DNA of 32,092 bases from Myxococcota bacterium (GTDB lineage Bacteria > Myxococcota_A > UBA9160 > PR03), in the NCBI GenBank assembly GCA_030066475.1, contig JASJBO010000006.1, forward strand, positions 1-32,092, read 5' to 3'. Each line of letters starts with the position of its first letter. Position 1 is the stretch's first letter. Position numbers and translations under genes: made by a program. A model generated the notes under the pieces. That model did not search any database. It saw nothing but the letters and a program-made list of their open reading frames with translations, and was not told the DNA's origin. Of this stretch, positions 7,578 through 16,272 are shown piece by piece.

Positions 7578-8960
7578 TTGGCAGTGCACCGGCTCAGGAA
7601 GGGCCTCGATCTGCCCCTTGCCGGGGAGCCCGAGCAGCACGTCGTGGTGCCCGGGCCCGAGATCTCGCGCGTGGCCGTGATGGGCGACGATACGCCGGGC
7701 GTGCGCGCCCGGATGGCGATCTCCGAGGGGGACCAGGTCAAGCGCGGCCAGCTGCTGTTCGAGGACCGCACCCGGCCCGGCGTCCGCTACACCGCCCCGG
7801 GCGCGGGGCGGGTGGCCGCGATCTTCCGCGGGCACCGGCGCATGCTCCGGTCGGTGGTGATCCAGCTCACCGAGAGCGAGCGCGTGGGAAGCCCCACGGA
7901 CGCCGACTGCGTCGCCCTCGAGACCTGGCGCGAGGCCGGCGTCGCCGACTGGACGGGCGAGCAGGTCCGGGCCCTGCTGGTCGAGTCGGGCCTCTGGACC
8001 GCGCTGCGTCAGCGGCCGTTCGGCAAGGTCCCGCTGCCCGAGAGCTCCCCCCGAGCGCTGTTCGTCACCGCGATCGACACGAACCCGTGCGCGGCCGACC
8101 CGGATCCCCTGGTGCAGGCCGCCTACGACGACTTCCAGCGCGGGCTCCAGGCCGTGTCGAAGCTCTGCGACGGACCCGTCTACCTGTGCGTCCGCAAGGG
8201 GTCGGAGATCCGCTCGTGGGGCGACGATCGGGTCTCGGTGGAGCAGTTCCAGGGGCCTCACCCCGCCGGCAACCCGGGCGTCCACATCCACCACCTGGCC
8301 CCCGTCTCGCGCCACCGCAGCGCCTGGCACCTGGGCTACCAGGACGTGATCGCGGTGGGGCGCCTGCTCGCCACCGGTCGCCTGCCCGTCGAGCGGGTCG
8401 TGGCCCTCGGCGGCCCGATGATGAAGGAGCCGCGCCTGGTGCAGACCCGGCTCGGCGCCTCGCTCGACGAGCTGCTGCGCGACGGGCTGCTCGACGGCGA
8501 CGTGCGCGTCATCTCGGGCTCGGTGCTCTCGGGCAAGCGCGCGATGGGCCCCGAGCTGGGCTTCCTGGGGCGCCACCACCTGCAGGTGAGCGCCGTGCTC
8601 GAGGGCCGGGCGCGCCGCCTGTTCGGCTGGCTGGCGCCCGGGGCCGAGGACTTCTCCGCCACCCGGACCTTCGTGTCGAAGCTGATGTTCTGGAAGCGCT
8701 TCGACATGACCACCGACACCAACGGCTCGCACCGTCCGATCATGCCGCTCGGGACCTACGAGCGGGTGATGCCGATGGACATCGTCGCGACCTACCTGCT
8801 CCGCTCGCTGGTGGTGGGCGACATCGAGCAGGCCGAGGCGCTCGGCGCGCTGGAGCTGGACGAGGAGGACCTGGCGCTTTGCACTTTCGTCTGCCCTGGC
8901 AAGAACGAGTTCGGCCCGTACCTGCGGAAGAACCTCGAACGCATCGAGAAGGAAGGCTGA
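7578..8960 (+). CDS. nqrA: Na+-translocating NADH:quinone reductase subunit A
   Basis: NqrA is the peripheral cytoplasmic subunit of the sodium-pumping NADH:quinone oxidoreductase. The protein (460 residues here) opens with RKGLDLPLAG, matching the KKGLDLPIAG start of Vibrio NqrA. It keeps the PGVRYTAPGAGRV biotinyl-lipoyl-like segment and ends with the FVCPGKNEFG..LR-NL pattern of the family. Start choice is uncertain. TTG at 7578 sits 7 nt after GGGGGGA. GTG at 7584 aligns exactly with the Vibrio start but has a 13-nt spacer. TTG at 7572 is too close to the ribosome site. It is the first gene of the operon, and the stop is 1 nt before the nqrB start. Confidence 0.95.
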   Translation: MAVHRLRKGLDLPLAGEPEQHVVVPGPEISRVAVMGDDTPGVRARMAISEGDQVKRGQLLFEDRTRPGVRYTAPGAGRVAAIFRGHRRMLRSVVIQLTESERVGSPTDADCVALETWREAGVADWTGEQVRALLVESGLWTALRQRPFGKVPLPESSPRALFVTAIDTNPCAADPDPLVQAAYDDFQRGLQAVSKLCDGPVYLCVRKGSEIRSWGDDRVSVEQFQGPHPAGNPGVHIHHLAPVSRHRSAWHLGYQDVIAVGRLLATGRLPVERVVALGGPMMKEPRLVQTRLGASLDELLRDGLLDGDVRVISGSVLSGKRAMGPELGFLGRHHLQVSAVLEGRARRLFGWLAPGAEDFSATRTFVSKLMFWKRFDMTTDTNGSHRPIMPLGTYERVMPMDIVATYLLRSLVVGDIEQAEALGALELDEEDLALCTFVCPGKNEFGPYLRKNLERIEKEG

Positions 8961-8961
8961 G

Positions 8962-10179
8962 GTGAAGCCGCTCCGCGACGCCCTGGACAAGGTCGCGCCC
9001 AACTTCGAAGAGGGCGGGAAGCTGGAGCGCCTGTACCCGCTCTACGACGCGATCGACACGATCCTCTATACGCCGGGCAAGGTGACGCGCACCGGGTCGC
9101 ACGTCCGCGACGCGCTCAACTACAAGCGGATGATGATCCTGGTGGTGGTGGCGCTCCAGCCCTGCTTCGTGTGGGCGTCGTTCAACGTGGGCTACCAGGC
9201 GAGCCTGGCGATCGCGGCCGGCGCCACGCCGCTGGCCGACTGGCAGAACGCGCTGTTCCAGTACCTGGGCTTCGCCTACGACCCGGGCGACATCCTGGCC
9301 TGCACGCTGCTCGGGGCGATCTACTTCACGCCGGTCTACGCGGTCACGATGGCGGCCGGCGGCACCATCGAAGCGCTCTTCTGCCTGGTCCGCGGGCACG
9401 AAGTGTCCGAGGGCTTCCTGGTTACGGGCGCGCTGATCCCGCTGGTGCTGCCGCCCACGATCCCGCTCTGGCAGGTGGCCCTCTGCACCGTGATCGGCAT
9501 CGTGTTCGCCAAGGAGGTGTTCGGCGGGGTCGGGATGAACTTCCTGAACCCGGCGCTCTCCGTGCGCGCCATCATCTTCTTCGCCTACCCCGCCTACATC
9601 AGCGGCGACCAGCCCTGGATCGCCGCCGACTTCATCGGCGTGGACGGCTTCACCGGCGCCACCTGGCTGGCCCAGGCGGCCGCCACGCACGGCGCGCTCG
9701 CCGAGGCGTCCTGGACGGACGCGTTCCTGGGCCTGATCCCCGGCTCGATGGGCGAGACCTCGACGCTCGTGGTGTTGCTGGGCGCCGGCCTGCTGCTGCT
9801 GACCGGCGTGGGCTCCTGGCGCACGATGGCCGGCGTCTTCATCGGCACCGTGGTGATGGCGAGCTTCCTGAACGCCGTCGGCTCCGAGACCAACCCGATG
9901 TTCGAGGTGCCCTGGTACTGGCACATGGTGCTCGGCGGCTGGGCCTTCGGCACCGTGTTCATGGCCACCGACCCCGTCAGCTCGAGCTACACCGACAGCG
10001 GCAAGTGGCTCTACGGGATGGGGATCGGCGTGCTCTGCGTGCTGATCCGCTGCGTCAACCCGGCGTACCCCGAGGGCATGATGCTGGCGATCCTGTTCAT
10101 GAACATGTTCGCGCCGCTGATCGACCACTTCGCGATCCGGCGCAACGTGGCACGGAGGCTGGCCCGCAGTGGAGCATAA
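8962..10179 (+). CDS. nqrB: Na+-NQR subunit B
   Basis: NqrB is the large membrane subunit that carries riboflavin and a covalently bound FMN and forms part of the Na+ path. The protein is 405 residues, close to the family norm of about 410, with multiple hydrophobic segments. The FMN attachment site is visible as DGFTGATWL, with Thr234 in the position of Vibrio Thr236. Family blocks such as NYKRMMI, EVSEGFLVTG and GGVGMNFLNPAL are present. GTG start at 8962, one base after the nqrA stop; GAAGG within the end of nqrA can serve as ribosome site. The gene overlaps nqrC by 11 bp. FMN attachment would need the ApbE encoded at 13389. Confidence 0.97.
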   Translation: MKPLRDALDKVAPNFEEGGKLERLYPLYDAIDTILYTPGKVTRTGSHVRDALNYKRMMILVVVALQPCFVWASFNVGYQASLAIAAGATPLADWQNALFQYLGFAYDPGDILACTLLGAIYFTPVYAVTMAAGGTIEALFCLVRGHEVSEGFLVTGALIPLVLPPTIPLWQVALCTVIGIVFAKEVFGGVGMNFLNPALSVRAIIFFAYPAYISGDQPWIAADFIGVDGFTGATWLAQAAATHGALAEASWTDAFLGLIPGSMGETSTLVVLLGAGLLLLTGVGSWRTMAGVFIGTVVMASFLNAVGSETNPMFEVPWYWHMVLGGWAFGTVFMATDPVSSSYTDSGKWLYGMGIGVLCVLIRCVNPAYPEGMMLAILFMNMFAPLIDHFAIRRNVARRLARSGA

Positions 10180-10939
10180 CTCCCGCAACACGGTGATCTT
10201 CACCACCGTCCTGTGCGTGGTGTTCTCGGTGCTGGTGTCGGCCGTGGCCGTGGCGCTGAAGGACCGTCAGGACGAGAACAAGCGCCTCGACCGCATCCGC
10301 AACGTCCTGGTCGTCGCCGGTCTCGTGGAGCCCAGCGAACGGCCGGCGCGCGAGGAGTTGATGCGCCGCTTCGAGGAGAAGCTCGAGCCGCGCGTCGTCG
10401 AGCTCTCGACCGGCCGCTATCTGGACGACGTCGATCCCCACACGTTCGACCCGCAGCGCGCCGTGCGCGACCCCGACTCGAGCAGCGACGCCCCCGAGAA
10501 CGCCGCCAAGGTGCGCCGCCTGCCGAACCACACGCTCGTCTACGTGCTCAAGGAGGGCGGCGTGATCCTGCCGATCGAGGGCTACGGGCTGTGGTCGACG
10601 CTGTACGGATACCTCGCGCTCGAGTCCGACGCCGAGACGATCCGGGGGATCACCTTCTACCAGCACGGCGAGACCGCCGGCCTGGGCGGCGAGGTCGACA
10701 ACCCGCGCTGGAAGGCGCTCTGGCCCGGCCGGCGCGCCTTCGACCCGTCGGGCGACGTCGCGATCCACGTCGTCAAGGGCATGGCGGGACCGCCCGACCA
10801 GGCTCCCTACGAGGTCGACGGACTCTCGGGCGCTACTCTCACGTCGAACGGCGTCACGAACATGCTGCGCTTCTGGCTCGGCGAGAACGGCTTCAAGTCG
10901 TATCTGGCCGAATTCCGCAAGCAGCGGGGGATGGGATGA
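10169..10939 (+). CDS. nqrC: Na+-NQR subunit C
   Basis: NqrC is a periplasm-facing subunit with one N-terminal transmembrane helix (about 9-30 here) and a covalently attached FMN. The flavinylation motif SGATLTS is at 220-226, with Thr225 as acceptor at the same residue number as in Vibrio. [10 protein letters not shown] (167-176) is also typical of the FMN-binding domain. Length is 256 residues. It starts with GTG at 10169 inside the end of nqrB and ends in an ATGA overlap with nqrD, so translation is likely coupled through this part of the operon. Confidence 0.97.
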   Translation: MEHNSRNTVIFTTVLCVVFSVLVSAVAVALKDRQDENKRLDRIRNVLVVAGLVEPSERPAREELMRRFEEKLEPRVVELSTGRYLDDVDPHTFDPQRAVRDPDSSSDAPENAAKVRRLPNHTLVYVLKEGGVILPIEGYGLWSTLYGYLALESDAETIRGITFYQHGETAGLGGEVDNPRWKALWPGRRAFDPSGDVAIHVVKGMAGPPDQAPYEVDGLSGATLTSNGVTNMLRFWLGENGFKSYLAEFRKQRGMG

Positions 10940-11604
10940 GCAAGCCGAACGAGGTCCTGCTGGACCCCCTGATCGAGAACAACCCGATCGGCCTGCAGGT
11001 CCTGGGCATCTGCTCGGCGCTGGCCGTGACGACGAAGCTCGAGACGGCCCTGGTGATGAGCCTGGCCGTGCTGTTCGTGCTGGCCACCTCGACGGTGGCG
11101 GTGAGCGTGCTGCGCAAGCTGATCCCGCCCAGCGTGCGCATCATCACGCAGCTCACCATCATCGCCTCGATGGTGATGGTCGCCGACCAGTTCCTGCGCG
11201 CCTACCTGTACGAGATCAGCCTGCAGCTCTCCGTGTTCGTGGGGCTGATCATCACCAACTGCATCATCATGGGCCGCTGCGAGGCGTTCGCCATGCAGAA
11301 CGGCCCCTGGCTCAGCTTCCTCGACTCGGTGGGCAACGCGGCGGGCTACAGCCTGGTGCTGGTGCTGGTGGCGGCCTTCCGCGAGCTGTTCGGCTCCGGA
11401 CGCCTGCTCGGCGTCTCCGTCCTTCCCACGGTCTCCGAAGGAGGCTGGTACGTACCCAACGGCCTGATGGTCCTGGCGCCCGCCGCATTCATCCTGATCG
11501 GCTGCTTCATCTGGGTGGTGCGGAGCGTTCGGCCCGAGCAGGTCGAGGAGGAGTTCCACGTTGGAGCACTACCTGAGCCTGGCTACGAAGGCGATCTTCG
11601 TTGA
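10936..11604 (+). CDS. nqrD: Na+-NQR subunit D
   Basis: NqrD is a polytopic membrane subunit which, with NqrE, holds an iron centre between cysteines of the two proteins. The protein has 222 residues and about six hydrophobic segments. The conserved cysteines are C26 (GICSALA) and C109 ([14 protein letters not shown], which also contains C115). The start is ATG in an ATGA overlap with nqrC. The C-terminus ([19 protein letters not shown]) runs 44 bp into nqrE in another frame, longer than overlaps elsewhere in the operon, and makes the protein slightly longer than the roughly 210 residues usual for the family. Confidence 0.96.
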   Translation: MSKPNEVLLDPLIENNPIGLQVLGICSALAVTTKLETALVMSLAVLFVLATSTVAVSVLRKLIPPSVRIITQLTIIASMVMVADQFLRAYLYEISLQLSVFVGLIITNCIIMGRCEAFAMQNGPWLSFLDSVGNAAGYSLVLVLVAAFRELFGSGRLLGVSVLPTVSEGGWYVPNGLMVLAPAAFILIGCFIWVVRSVRPEQVEEEFHVGALPEPGYEGDLR

Positions 11605-12169
11605 GAACATGGCCCTGGCCTTCTTCCTGGGGATGTGCTCCTTCCTGGCCATCTCCCGGAAGGTCGAGACCTCGTTCGGCCTCGGCCTCGCGGTCGTCTT
11701 CGTTCTCGCGCTGACCTGCCCGCTCAACCAGTTCCTCTACGAGAACCTGCTCGAAGAGGGCGCGCTCGCGTGGCTGGGCGCGCCGTCCGTCGACCTGTCG
11801 TTCCTGAGCTTCCTGGTGCTGATCGGCACGATCGCCGCGGTGGTGCAGATCGTGGAGATGGTGATCGACCGCTACGCGCCCGCGCTCTACGGCTCGCTGG
11901 GCGTGTTCCTGCCGCTGATCGCCGTCAACTGCGCCATCCTGGGCGGCTCGCTGTTCATGGTCAACCGCGACTACACGCTCGGCGAGGCGGCGGTGTTCGG
12001 CACCGGCGCCGGCATCGGCTTCCTGCTCGCGATCGTGGCGCTTGCCGCGGTGCGCGAGCGACTGCGCTACTCCGACGTGCCGCCCGCGCTGCGCGGTCTC
12101 GGCATCACGTTCATCACGGTCGGACTGATGGCGATCGCGTTCATGTCGTTCTCGGGAATCCAGCTTTAG
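11561..12169 (+). CDS. nqrE: Na+-NQR subunit E
   Basis: NqrE is the partner of NqrD in the membrane and supplies the other cysteines of the intramembrane iron centre. The 202-residue length is typical. C26 ([16 protein letters not shown]) and C124 ([12 protein letters not shown]) are conserved. The start is a TTG at 11561, supported by GAGGAGGAG 7 nt upstream inside nqrD and by the normal family N-terminus ([24 protein letters not shown]). nqrF follows after 9 bp. The motifs make the assignment secure. Confidence 0.96.
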   Translation: MEHYLSLATKAIFVENMALAFFLGMCSFLAISRKVETSFGLGLAVVFVLALTCPLNQFLYENLLEEGALAWLGAPSVDLSFLSFLVLIGTIAAVVQIVEMVIDRYAPALYGSLGVFLPLIAVNCAILGGSLFMVNRDYTLGEAAVFGTGAGIGFLLAIVALAAVRERLRYSDVPPALRGLGITFITVGLMAIAFMSFSGIQL

Positions 12170-12178
12170 GAGTCGCCG

Positions 12179-13405
12179 ATGACCACTGTCCTGTTCGGAA
12201 TGCTCGGCTTCACCGTGACCGTCGTGGTGCTCACGGTGCTGCTGCTCGTCGTGAAGGCCCGCCTGTCGCCCGGCGGCAAGCTCAAGATCGAGATCAACGG
12301 CGACCCCGAGAAGGCCCTCGAGGTGGACGCGGGCGGGACGCTGCTCGGCACCCTCTCGGCCAACGGCATCTTCATCCCATCCGCGTGCGGCGGCAAGGGC
12401 ACCTGCGGCGTGTGCCGCTGCGTGGTCGACTCGGGCGGCGGCGCCCTGCTCCCCACCGAGGTCTCGCACATCACGCCGAAGGAGGCGCGCGCCGGCCTGC
12501 GCCTGGCCTGTCAGGTGAAGGTGAAGGAAGACATGGAGATCGAGCTGCCGCCGGAGGTCTTCGACGTGCAGCGCTGGACCTGCCGGGTGCGCTCGAACGA
12601 CAACGTGGCCACCTTCATCAAGGAGCTGGTGCTCGAGCTGCCCCAGGGCGATGAGGTGCCGTTCCGCGCCGGCGGCTACATCCAGATCGAGTGCCCGCCC
12701 CACGTGGTCGAGTACAAGGACTACGACGTCGAGGAGCAGTACCGCGGCGACTGGGACCACCTGAACATGTGGCAGTACGTGTCGAAGGTGGACGAGGGCG
12801 TGACGCGCGCCTACTCGATGGCGAACTACCCCGAAGAGAAGGACGTGATCATGCTGAACGTGCGCGTGGCGTCGCCGCCGCCCGGTCAGCCCGACGTCCC
12901 GCCCGGGATCATGTCGTCGTGGATCTTCGCCCTGAAGCCCGGCGACGAGGTGGTGATCTCCGGCCCCTACGGCGAGTTCTTCGCCAAGGAGACCGGCAAC
13001 GAGATGTGCTTCATCGGCGGCGGCGCGGGTATGGCGCCGATGCGCTCGCACATCTTCGACCAGTTCCGCCGCCTCCACACCGACCGCAAGGTGACCTTCT
13101 GGTACGGGGCGCGCTCGCTGCGCGAGGCCTTCTACGTCGAGGACTTCGAATCGATCGCGGCCGAGAACCCGAACTTCGAGTGGCACCTGGCGCTGTCCGA
13201 GCCGCTCGAGGAGGACCGCTGGACCGGCCTCACCGGCTTCATCCACCAGGTGCTCTACGACAACTACCTGAAGGACCATCCGGCGCCCGAGGAGATCGAA
13301 TACTACCTGTGCGGGCCGCCGATGATGATCGACGCGTGCTCGCGCATGCTCGACGACCTGGGCGTGGACCCCGAGAACATCGCCTTCGATGACTTCGGGG
13401 GCTAG
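12179..13405 (+). CDS. nqrF: Na+-NQR subunit F, NADH dehydrogenase with 2Fe-2S and FAD
   Basis: NqrF is the electron entry subunit: it oxidises NADH at FAD and passes electrons through a 2Fe-2S cluster. The protein is 408 residues. An N-terminal membrane anchor (about 4-26) is followed by a ferredoxin-like domain with cluster ligands C70, C76, C79 and C111, the same numbers as in Vibrio. The FAD motif RAYSMANY is at 210-217. The NADH-binding part includes [12 protein letters not shown] and the C-terminal CGPPMM motif. ATG start with AGGAG close upstream (12169-12173). The last 17 bp overlap apbE. Confidence 0.98.
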   Translation: MTTVLFGMLGFTVTVVVLTVLLLVVKARLSPGGKLKIEINGDPEKALEVDAGGTLLGTLSANGIFIPSACGGKGTCGVCRCVVDSGGGALLPTEVSHITPKEARAGLRLACQVKVKEDMEIELPPEVFDVQRWTCRVRSNDNVATFIKELVLELPQGDEVPFRAGGYIQIECPPHVVEYKDYDVEEQYRGDWDHLNMWQYVSKVDEGVTRAYSMANYPEEKDVIMLNVRVASPPPGQPDVPPGIMSSWIFALKPGDEVVISGPYGEFFAKETGNEMCFIGGGAGMAPMRSHIFDQFRRLHTDRKVTFWYGARSLREAFYVEDFESIAAENPNFEWHLALSEPLEEDRWTGLTGFIHQVLYDNYLKDHPAPEEIEYYLCGPPMMIDACSRMLDDLGVDPENIAFDDFGG

Positions 13406-14507
13406 CGAGCCGAAGGCGAGCGTCGTCCGCCCAGGCGAGGGCCGGCCCGAGATCCTGACGCCACGCGCCCGCGCGCTGCTCCCGCTGTTCCTGGTCGCCC
13501 TGATCGTACTGGCCGTCCATCGGCTCTGGATCGCGGCGCCGCCGCGTGCAGTGCTGCGCGGCGAGGCGATGGGGACCACCTGGTCGGTGACGCTCGACGC
13601 GAGCGGGCGCTCGCGCGAGGACCTCGACCGCGCACGCGAGGCGATCGAGGCTGAGCTGGCGCAGGTGAGCCGGCTGATGTCGACCTGGGACGCCGACTCC
13701 GAGCTGTCGCAGTTCAACCGGCACGCCTCGCTGGATCCGTTCCCGCTCTCGCGCGAGACGCTCCAGGTCCTGCGCGTGGCGCGGGCGGTGAGCGATCGCA
13801 CCGGCGGTGCCTTCGACGTGACGGTGGGGCCTCTGGTGGCGGCCTGGGGCTTCGGCGCCGGAGCGCGCGCCCCGGGGCCGGGTCCGGAGCCAGCCGAGCT
13901 CGCGGCGCTGCGGCGCCGCGTGGGCTACGCGCTCGTCGAGCTCGACCCCGCTGCGGGGACCGCCCGCAAGCAGCGCCCCGACGTCGAGTGCGACCTCTCC
14001 GCGATCGCGAAGGGCTTCGGGGTCGACCGCGTGGCGCTCACGCTGCAGGGCCTGGGCTGGGGCGACTGGTTCGTCGAGGTAGGCGGCGAGGTGCGCGCGC
14101 GCGGGGCGCGGCCCGAGGGGGGCGCCTGGCGCGTCGGCATCGAGCGCCCCGACGAGAGCGGCCGGGCCGTGCACGCCGCGCTCGAGCTCGCCGCCGGCGC
14201 GCTCGCCACGTCGGGCGATTACCGCAGCTTCTACGTCGAGGACGGCGAGCGCCGCAGCCACGTGATCGATCCCCGCACCGGTCGCCCCGTCACGCATGCA
14301 CTCGCCTCGGTGAGCGTGTTGCACGCGGACGCGGTGCACGCCGACGCCTGGGCCACGGCGCTCACCGTGCTCGGTCCCGACGAGGGCTTCGCGATCGCCG
14401 AGGCGGAGGCGCTGGCGGCCTACTTCATCGTGCGCGCCGAAGGCGGCGCGTTCGAGACGCGCGCCACCAGCACGTTTCCGGCGCTCGCCTCCGCGCCGGC
14501 CCCATAG
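13389..14507 (+). CDS. apbE: FAD:protein FMN transferase
   Basis: ApbE transfers FMN from FAD to a threonine of target proteins, here most likely NqrB Thr234 and NqrC Thr225. The protein is 372 residues, with an N-terminal hydrophobic anchor (about 29-46) that would place it at the outer face of the membrane, where NqrC needs it. Family motifs are MGTTWSV (61-67), [13 protein letters not shown] (201-213), the [10 protein letters not shown] segment (291-300) and ADAWATAL (318-325), whose Asp and Thr belong to the metal and FAD site. The ATG overlaps the end of nqrF by 17 bp, so coupling to nqrF translation is likely. Confidence 0.95.
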   Translation: MTSGASEPKASVVRPGEGRPEILTPRARALLPLFLVALIVLAVHRLWIAAPPRAVLRGEAMGTTWSVTLDASGRSREDLDRAREAIEAELAQVSRLMSTWDADSELSQFNRHASLDPFPLSRETLQVLRVARAVSDRTGGAFDVTVGPLVAAWGFGAGARAPGPGPEPAELAALRRRVGYALVELDPAAGTARKQRPDVECDLSAIAKGFGVDRVALTLQGLGWGDWFVEVGGEVRARGARPEGGAWRVGIERPDESGRAVHAALELAAGALATSGDYRSFYVEDGERRSHVIDPRTGRPVTHALASVSVLHADAVHADAWATALTVLGPDEGFAIAEAEALAAYFIVRAEGGAFETRATSTFPALASAPAP

Positions 14508-14574
14508 TCGCTGCCGTCGCGCTGCCGCCTCGCTGCGGGCGCGTGGAGCGGATTTCGACGCCGGGTCGAGGTGA

Positions 14575-14580
14575 TAGACT
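14575..14580 (+). promoter_or_regulatory. Candidate extended -10 before the DnaB-like gene
   Basis: TGATAGACT (14572-14580) has the TG-N extension followed by TAGACT. It lies in the 98-bp gap after apbE, with a leader of about 20 nt and GAAGAGGA before the ATG at 14606. If real, the DnaB-like gene can be transcribed separately from the nqr genes. No strong -35 is seen. Confidence 0.35.
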
Positions 14581-14605
14581 GGGAGCGTCGCTCGAAGAGG
14601 AACCG

Positions 14606-15598
14606 ATGGCCAACACTCCGCCGTCTTCCGACGAGACTCCCGCCGGCTTCTCCGTCGACCGCCTGCTGCGCGAGAGCGCCGAGGAGCCGGCGTCGCTCCA
14701 GTTCACCTGGCCCACGCTGCGCTCGCTCGAGGCCCGCTTCCACTCGGGCGAGCTGTGCCTGATCGCCGCGCGTACGGGGCACGGCAAGACCGTGATGCTC
14801 GCCAACCTGATCGTCGCGAACCTGCGCGAGAGCGCCGGGGACGAGGCCGGTGCGCTCGACGTGCTCTACTCCTACGAGGAGTCCGAGCGCCGCATCTTCC
14901 ACCGCCTGCTCGCATTGCTCACCGGCACCGATGCCGGTAGCGCCTGGAGCGCCAACCAGGTGCGCGACTACCTGCGCGACCCGCAGTCCGACCGTTTCCC
15001 CTCGGTCGACGCGCTGAAGCGCGCCGAGGCGGATCTGCGCGGCTGGCAGGACCGCCTGCTGATCGTGCACCGGCCCGCCTGGGAGGTCGAGCGGCTCTGC
15101 GAGCACCTGCGCGGCCTCGCCGCGGAACGACCGATCCGCGTGGCGCGGATCGACTACCTCCAGGCCATCCCGGGCGGCAGGGACGCGTGCCGCACGGCCC
15201 GGGCGCTCAAGCACTGCGCCCAGGACCTCGACATCCCGATCGTGGCCTGCTCCCAGGTCGACAGCGACCGCCTGCCCGCCCGTTACTACGAGCGCATCGC
15301 CGAGGCGGGCTCGTACGGGGCCGCCATCGACGTGATCCGCGAGTCGCGTCCGACCCTGGCGGACGTGGTCGCGGCGGGCTGCGAGCAGGAGCCCGACCTG
15401 ATCCTGGGCATGCTCAACTACGCGGCGGACTACCGGATCAACGTCGGCCGCGGCGGCCAGCGCGAGCTGCCGCACGTCGGGCGCCTCGAGCTCGGCACCT
15501 TGAAGCAGCGCTACGGCCCGATCGGCCGCTGGGCCGCCCTTGCCTTCGAGGGCCACCGCGGCCGCGTCCGTGAGCCGGGCTTCGCCGACGAGGTCTGA
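14606..15598 (+). CDS. Stand-alone DnaB-type RecA-fold ATPase
   Basis: The product is 330 residues and matches the C-terminal ATPase domain of DnaB-family helicases. Walker A AARTGHGKT is at 54-62 (DnaB has ARPSMGKT), the H1a glutamate is E91 (SYEES), Walker B-like RIDYLQ at 181-186 (DnaB VDYLQ), sensor VACSQ at 213-217, and the arginine-finger block LKQRYGPIG at 299-307 (DnaB KQRNGPTG). RPTLADV...EQEPDLIL also parallels DnaB. The N-terminal dimerising domain of DnaB is absent; only about 45 residues precede Walker A. It is therefore probably a hexameric ATPase but not the main replicative helicase. It sits between apbE and nqrM, an unexpected place. ATG with GAAGAGGA upstream. Cellular role unknown. 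Confidence 0.82.
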   Translation: MANTPPSSDETPAGFSVDRLLRESAEEPASLQFTWPTLRSLEARFHSGELCLIAARTGHGKTVMLANLIVANLRESAGDEAGALDVLYSYEESERRIFHRLLALLTGTDAGSAWSANQVRDYLRDPQSDRFPSVDALKRAEADLRGWQDRLLIVHRPAWEVERLCEHLRGLAAERPIRVARIDYLQAIPGGRDACRTARALKHCAQDLDIPIVACSQVDSDRLPARYYERIAEAGSYGAAIDVIRESRPTLADVVAAGCEQEPDLILGMLNYAADYRINVGRGGQRELPHVGRLELGTLKQRYGPIGRWAALAFEGHRGRVREPGFADEV

Positions 15599-15619
15599 GG
15601 CCGACTCGGAGGCGTTCGC

Positions 15620-15625
15620 TAACCT
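15620..15625 (+). promoter_or_regulatory. Candidate -10 box TAACCT, leaderless nqrM
   Basis: TAACCT lies exactly 6 nt before the ATG of nqrM, so transcription would begin at or next to the start codon. No Shine-Dalgarno lies at normal distance (a GGAGG is about 20 nt upstream). No clear -35 is seen. Confidence 0.4.
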
Positions 15626-15631
15626 CTTCGT

Positions 15632-15820
15632 ATGGCCACATTCGTCGCCACCCTGGTGATCTTCGGGATCGTCGTGCTCGCGATGGCGCTCGGCGCGATC
15701 GTACAGGGCCGCCACCTGCGCGGGAGCTGCGGCGGCGTCGGCAGCAACTGCCAGTGCAGCCCGATCGAGGCGCGCCGCTGCGAGCTGCGCAAGCAGCGCG
15801 AGGCCGATGCTCGCTCCTGA
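15632..15820 (+). CDS. nqrM: Na+-NQR maturation protein NqrM (DUF539)
   Basis: The product is 62 residues: one N-terminal transmembrane helix (about 4-25), then a cysteine cluster GSCGG (31-35), CQC (40-42) and C50, and a basic tail. This layout matches NqrM, the small membrane protein needed to assemble active Na+-NQR, thought to act in iron delivery to the NqrD/NqrE cysteine centre. Context supports this: it closes the nqrABCDEF-apbE cluster, although a DnaB-type ATPase gene intervenes. The fourth cysteine lies in a looser context (EARRCELRK) than the usual CxxPC arrangement. No normal ribosome site is present; it is predicted to be read from a leaderless mRNA. Confidence 0.85.
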   Translation: MATFVATLVIFGIVVLAMALGAIVQGRHLRGSCGGVGSNCQCSPIEARRCELRKQREADARS

Positions 15821-15835
15821 GCCGCCCCCCGGGCC

Positions 15836-16231
15836 TCAGACCCGCTCGCGCTCCCTCTGCGTCATCGTCTCGGTGAGGAAGAAGGTCCCATTGGCGCGCG
15901 CCAGGACCTTGCCCGCCTCGTTCACGATCTCGCCCTCGGCGTAGGCCAGCCGACGCGTCATCTCGCGCATCCGGCCGATCGCGCGGATGCGGCCGCGCTG
16001 GACCGGGCGGAAGTAGTTGATCTTGAGCTCCACGGTGGCGCAGCCTCGCCCCGCGGGCAGGTGCTCGATGATGGCGCGGCCCAGGCAGGTGTCGAGCAGG
16101 GTGAAGAGCACCCCGCCGTGCGCGCGCTCGGCCCGGCTCATGTGGTCGGGACGCAGCGCCAGCTCGAGCGCGTACGCGCCGTCGACCACGCCCAGGTACT
16201 CGACCCCCATGTCGTCGGTGAACTCGCCCAA
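15836..16231 (-). CDS. PaaI-type hotdog-fold thioesterase
   Basis: The product is 131 residues, the standard size for a single hotdog domain. HGGVLFTLLDTCLG (38-51) is the active-site helix motif of PaaI-like acyl-CoA thioesterases. VELKINYFRPV (67-77) is the central strand and RANGTFF (112-118) the last strand. It probably hydrolyses an acyl- or aryl-CoA in the cytoplasm; the substrate is unknown. The start is a TTG at 16231, supported by GGGAGG 5 nt upstream; the ATG at residue 8 would cut into the fold. It is convergent with nqrM (15-bp gap) and divergent from the PhyH gene (41-bp gap). Confidence 0.88.
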   Translation of the reverse strand: MGEFTDDMGVEYLGVVDGAYALELALRPDHMSRAERAHGGVLFTLLDTCLGRAIIEHLPAGRGCATVELKINYFRPVQRGRIRAIGRMREMTRRLAYAEGEIVNEAGKVLARANGTFFLTETMTQRERERV

Positions 16232-16260
16232 CCCGGCCTCCCGGAAACGACTGCGGGCGG

Positions 16261-16266
16261 TATCGT
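16261..16266 (+). promoter_or_regulatory. Candidate -10 box TATCGT, leaderless PhyH gene
   Basis: TATCGT is followed by AACGAC and then the ATG at 16273, a 6-nt gap. No ribosome site is present between them, which fits a leaderless mRNA. No clear -35 is seen. Confidence 0.4.
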
Positions 16267-16272
16267 AACGAC

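Noticed and set aside
11507..13801. Long minus-strand open frame opposite nqrE and nqrF
   Set aside because: The plus strand encodes two unmistakable Nqr subunits here; the antisense frame shows no domain.
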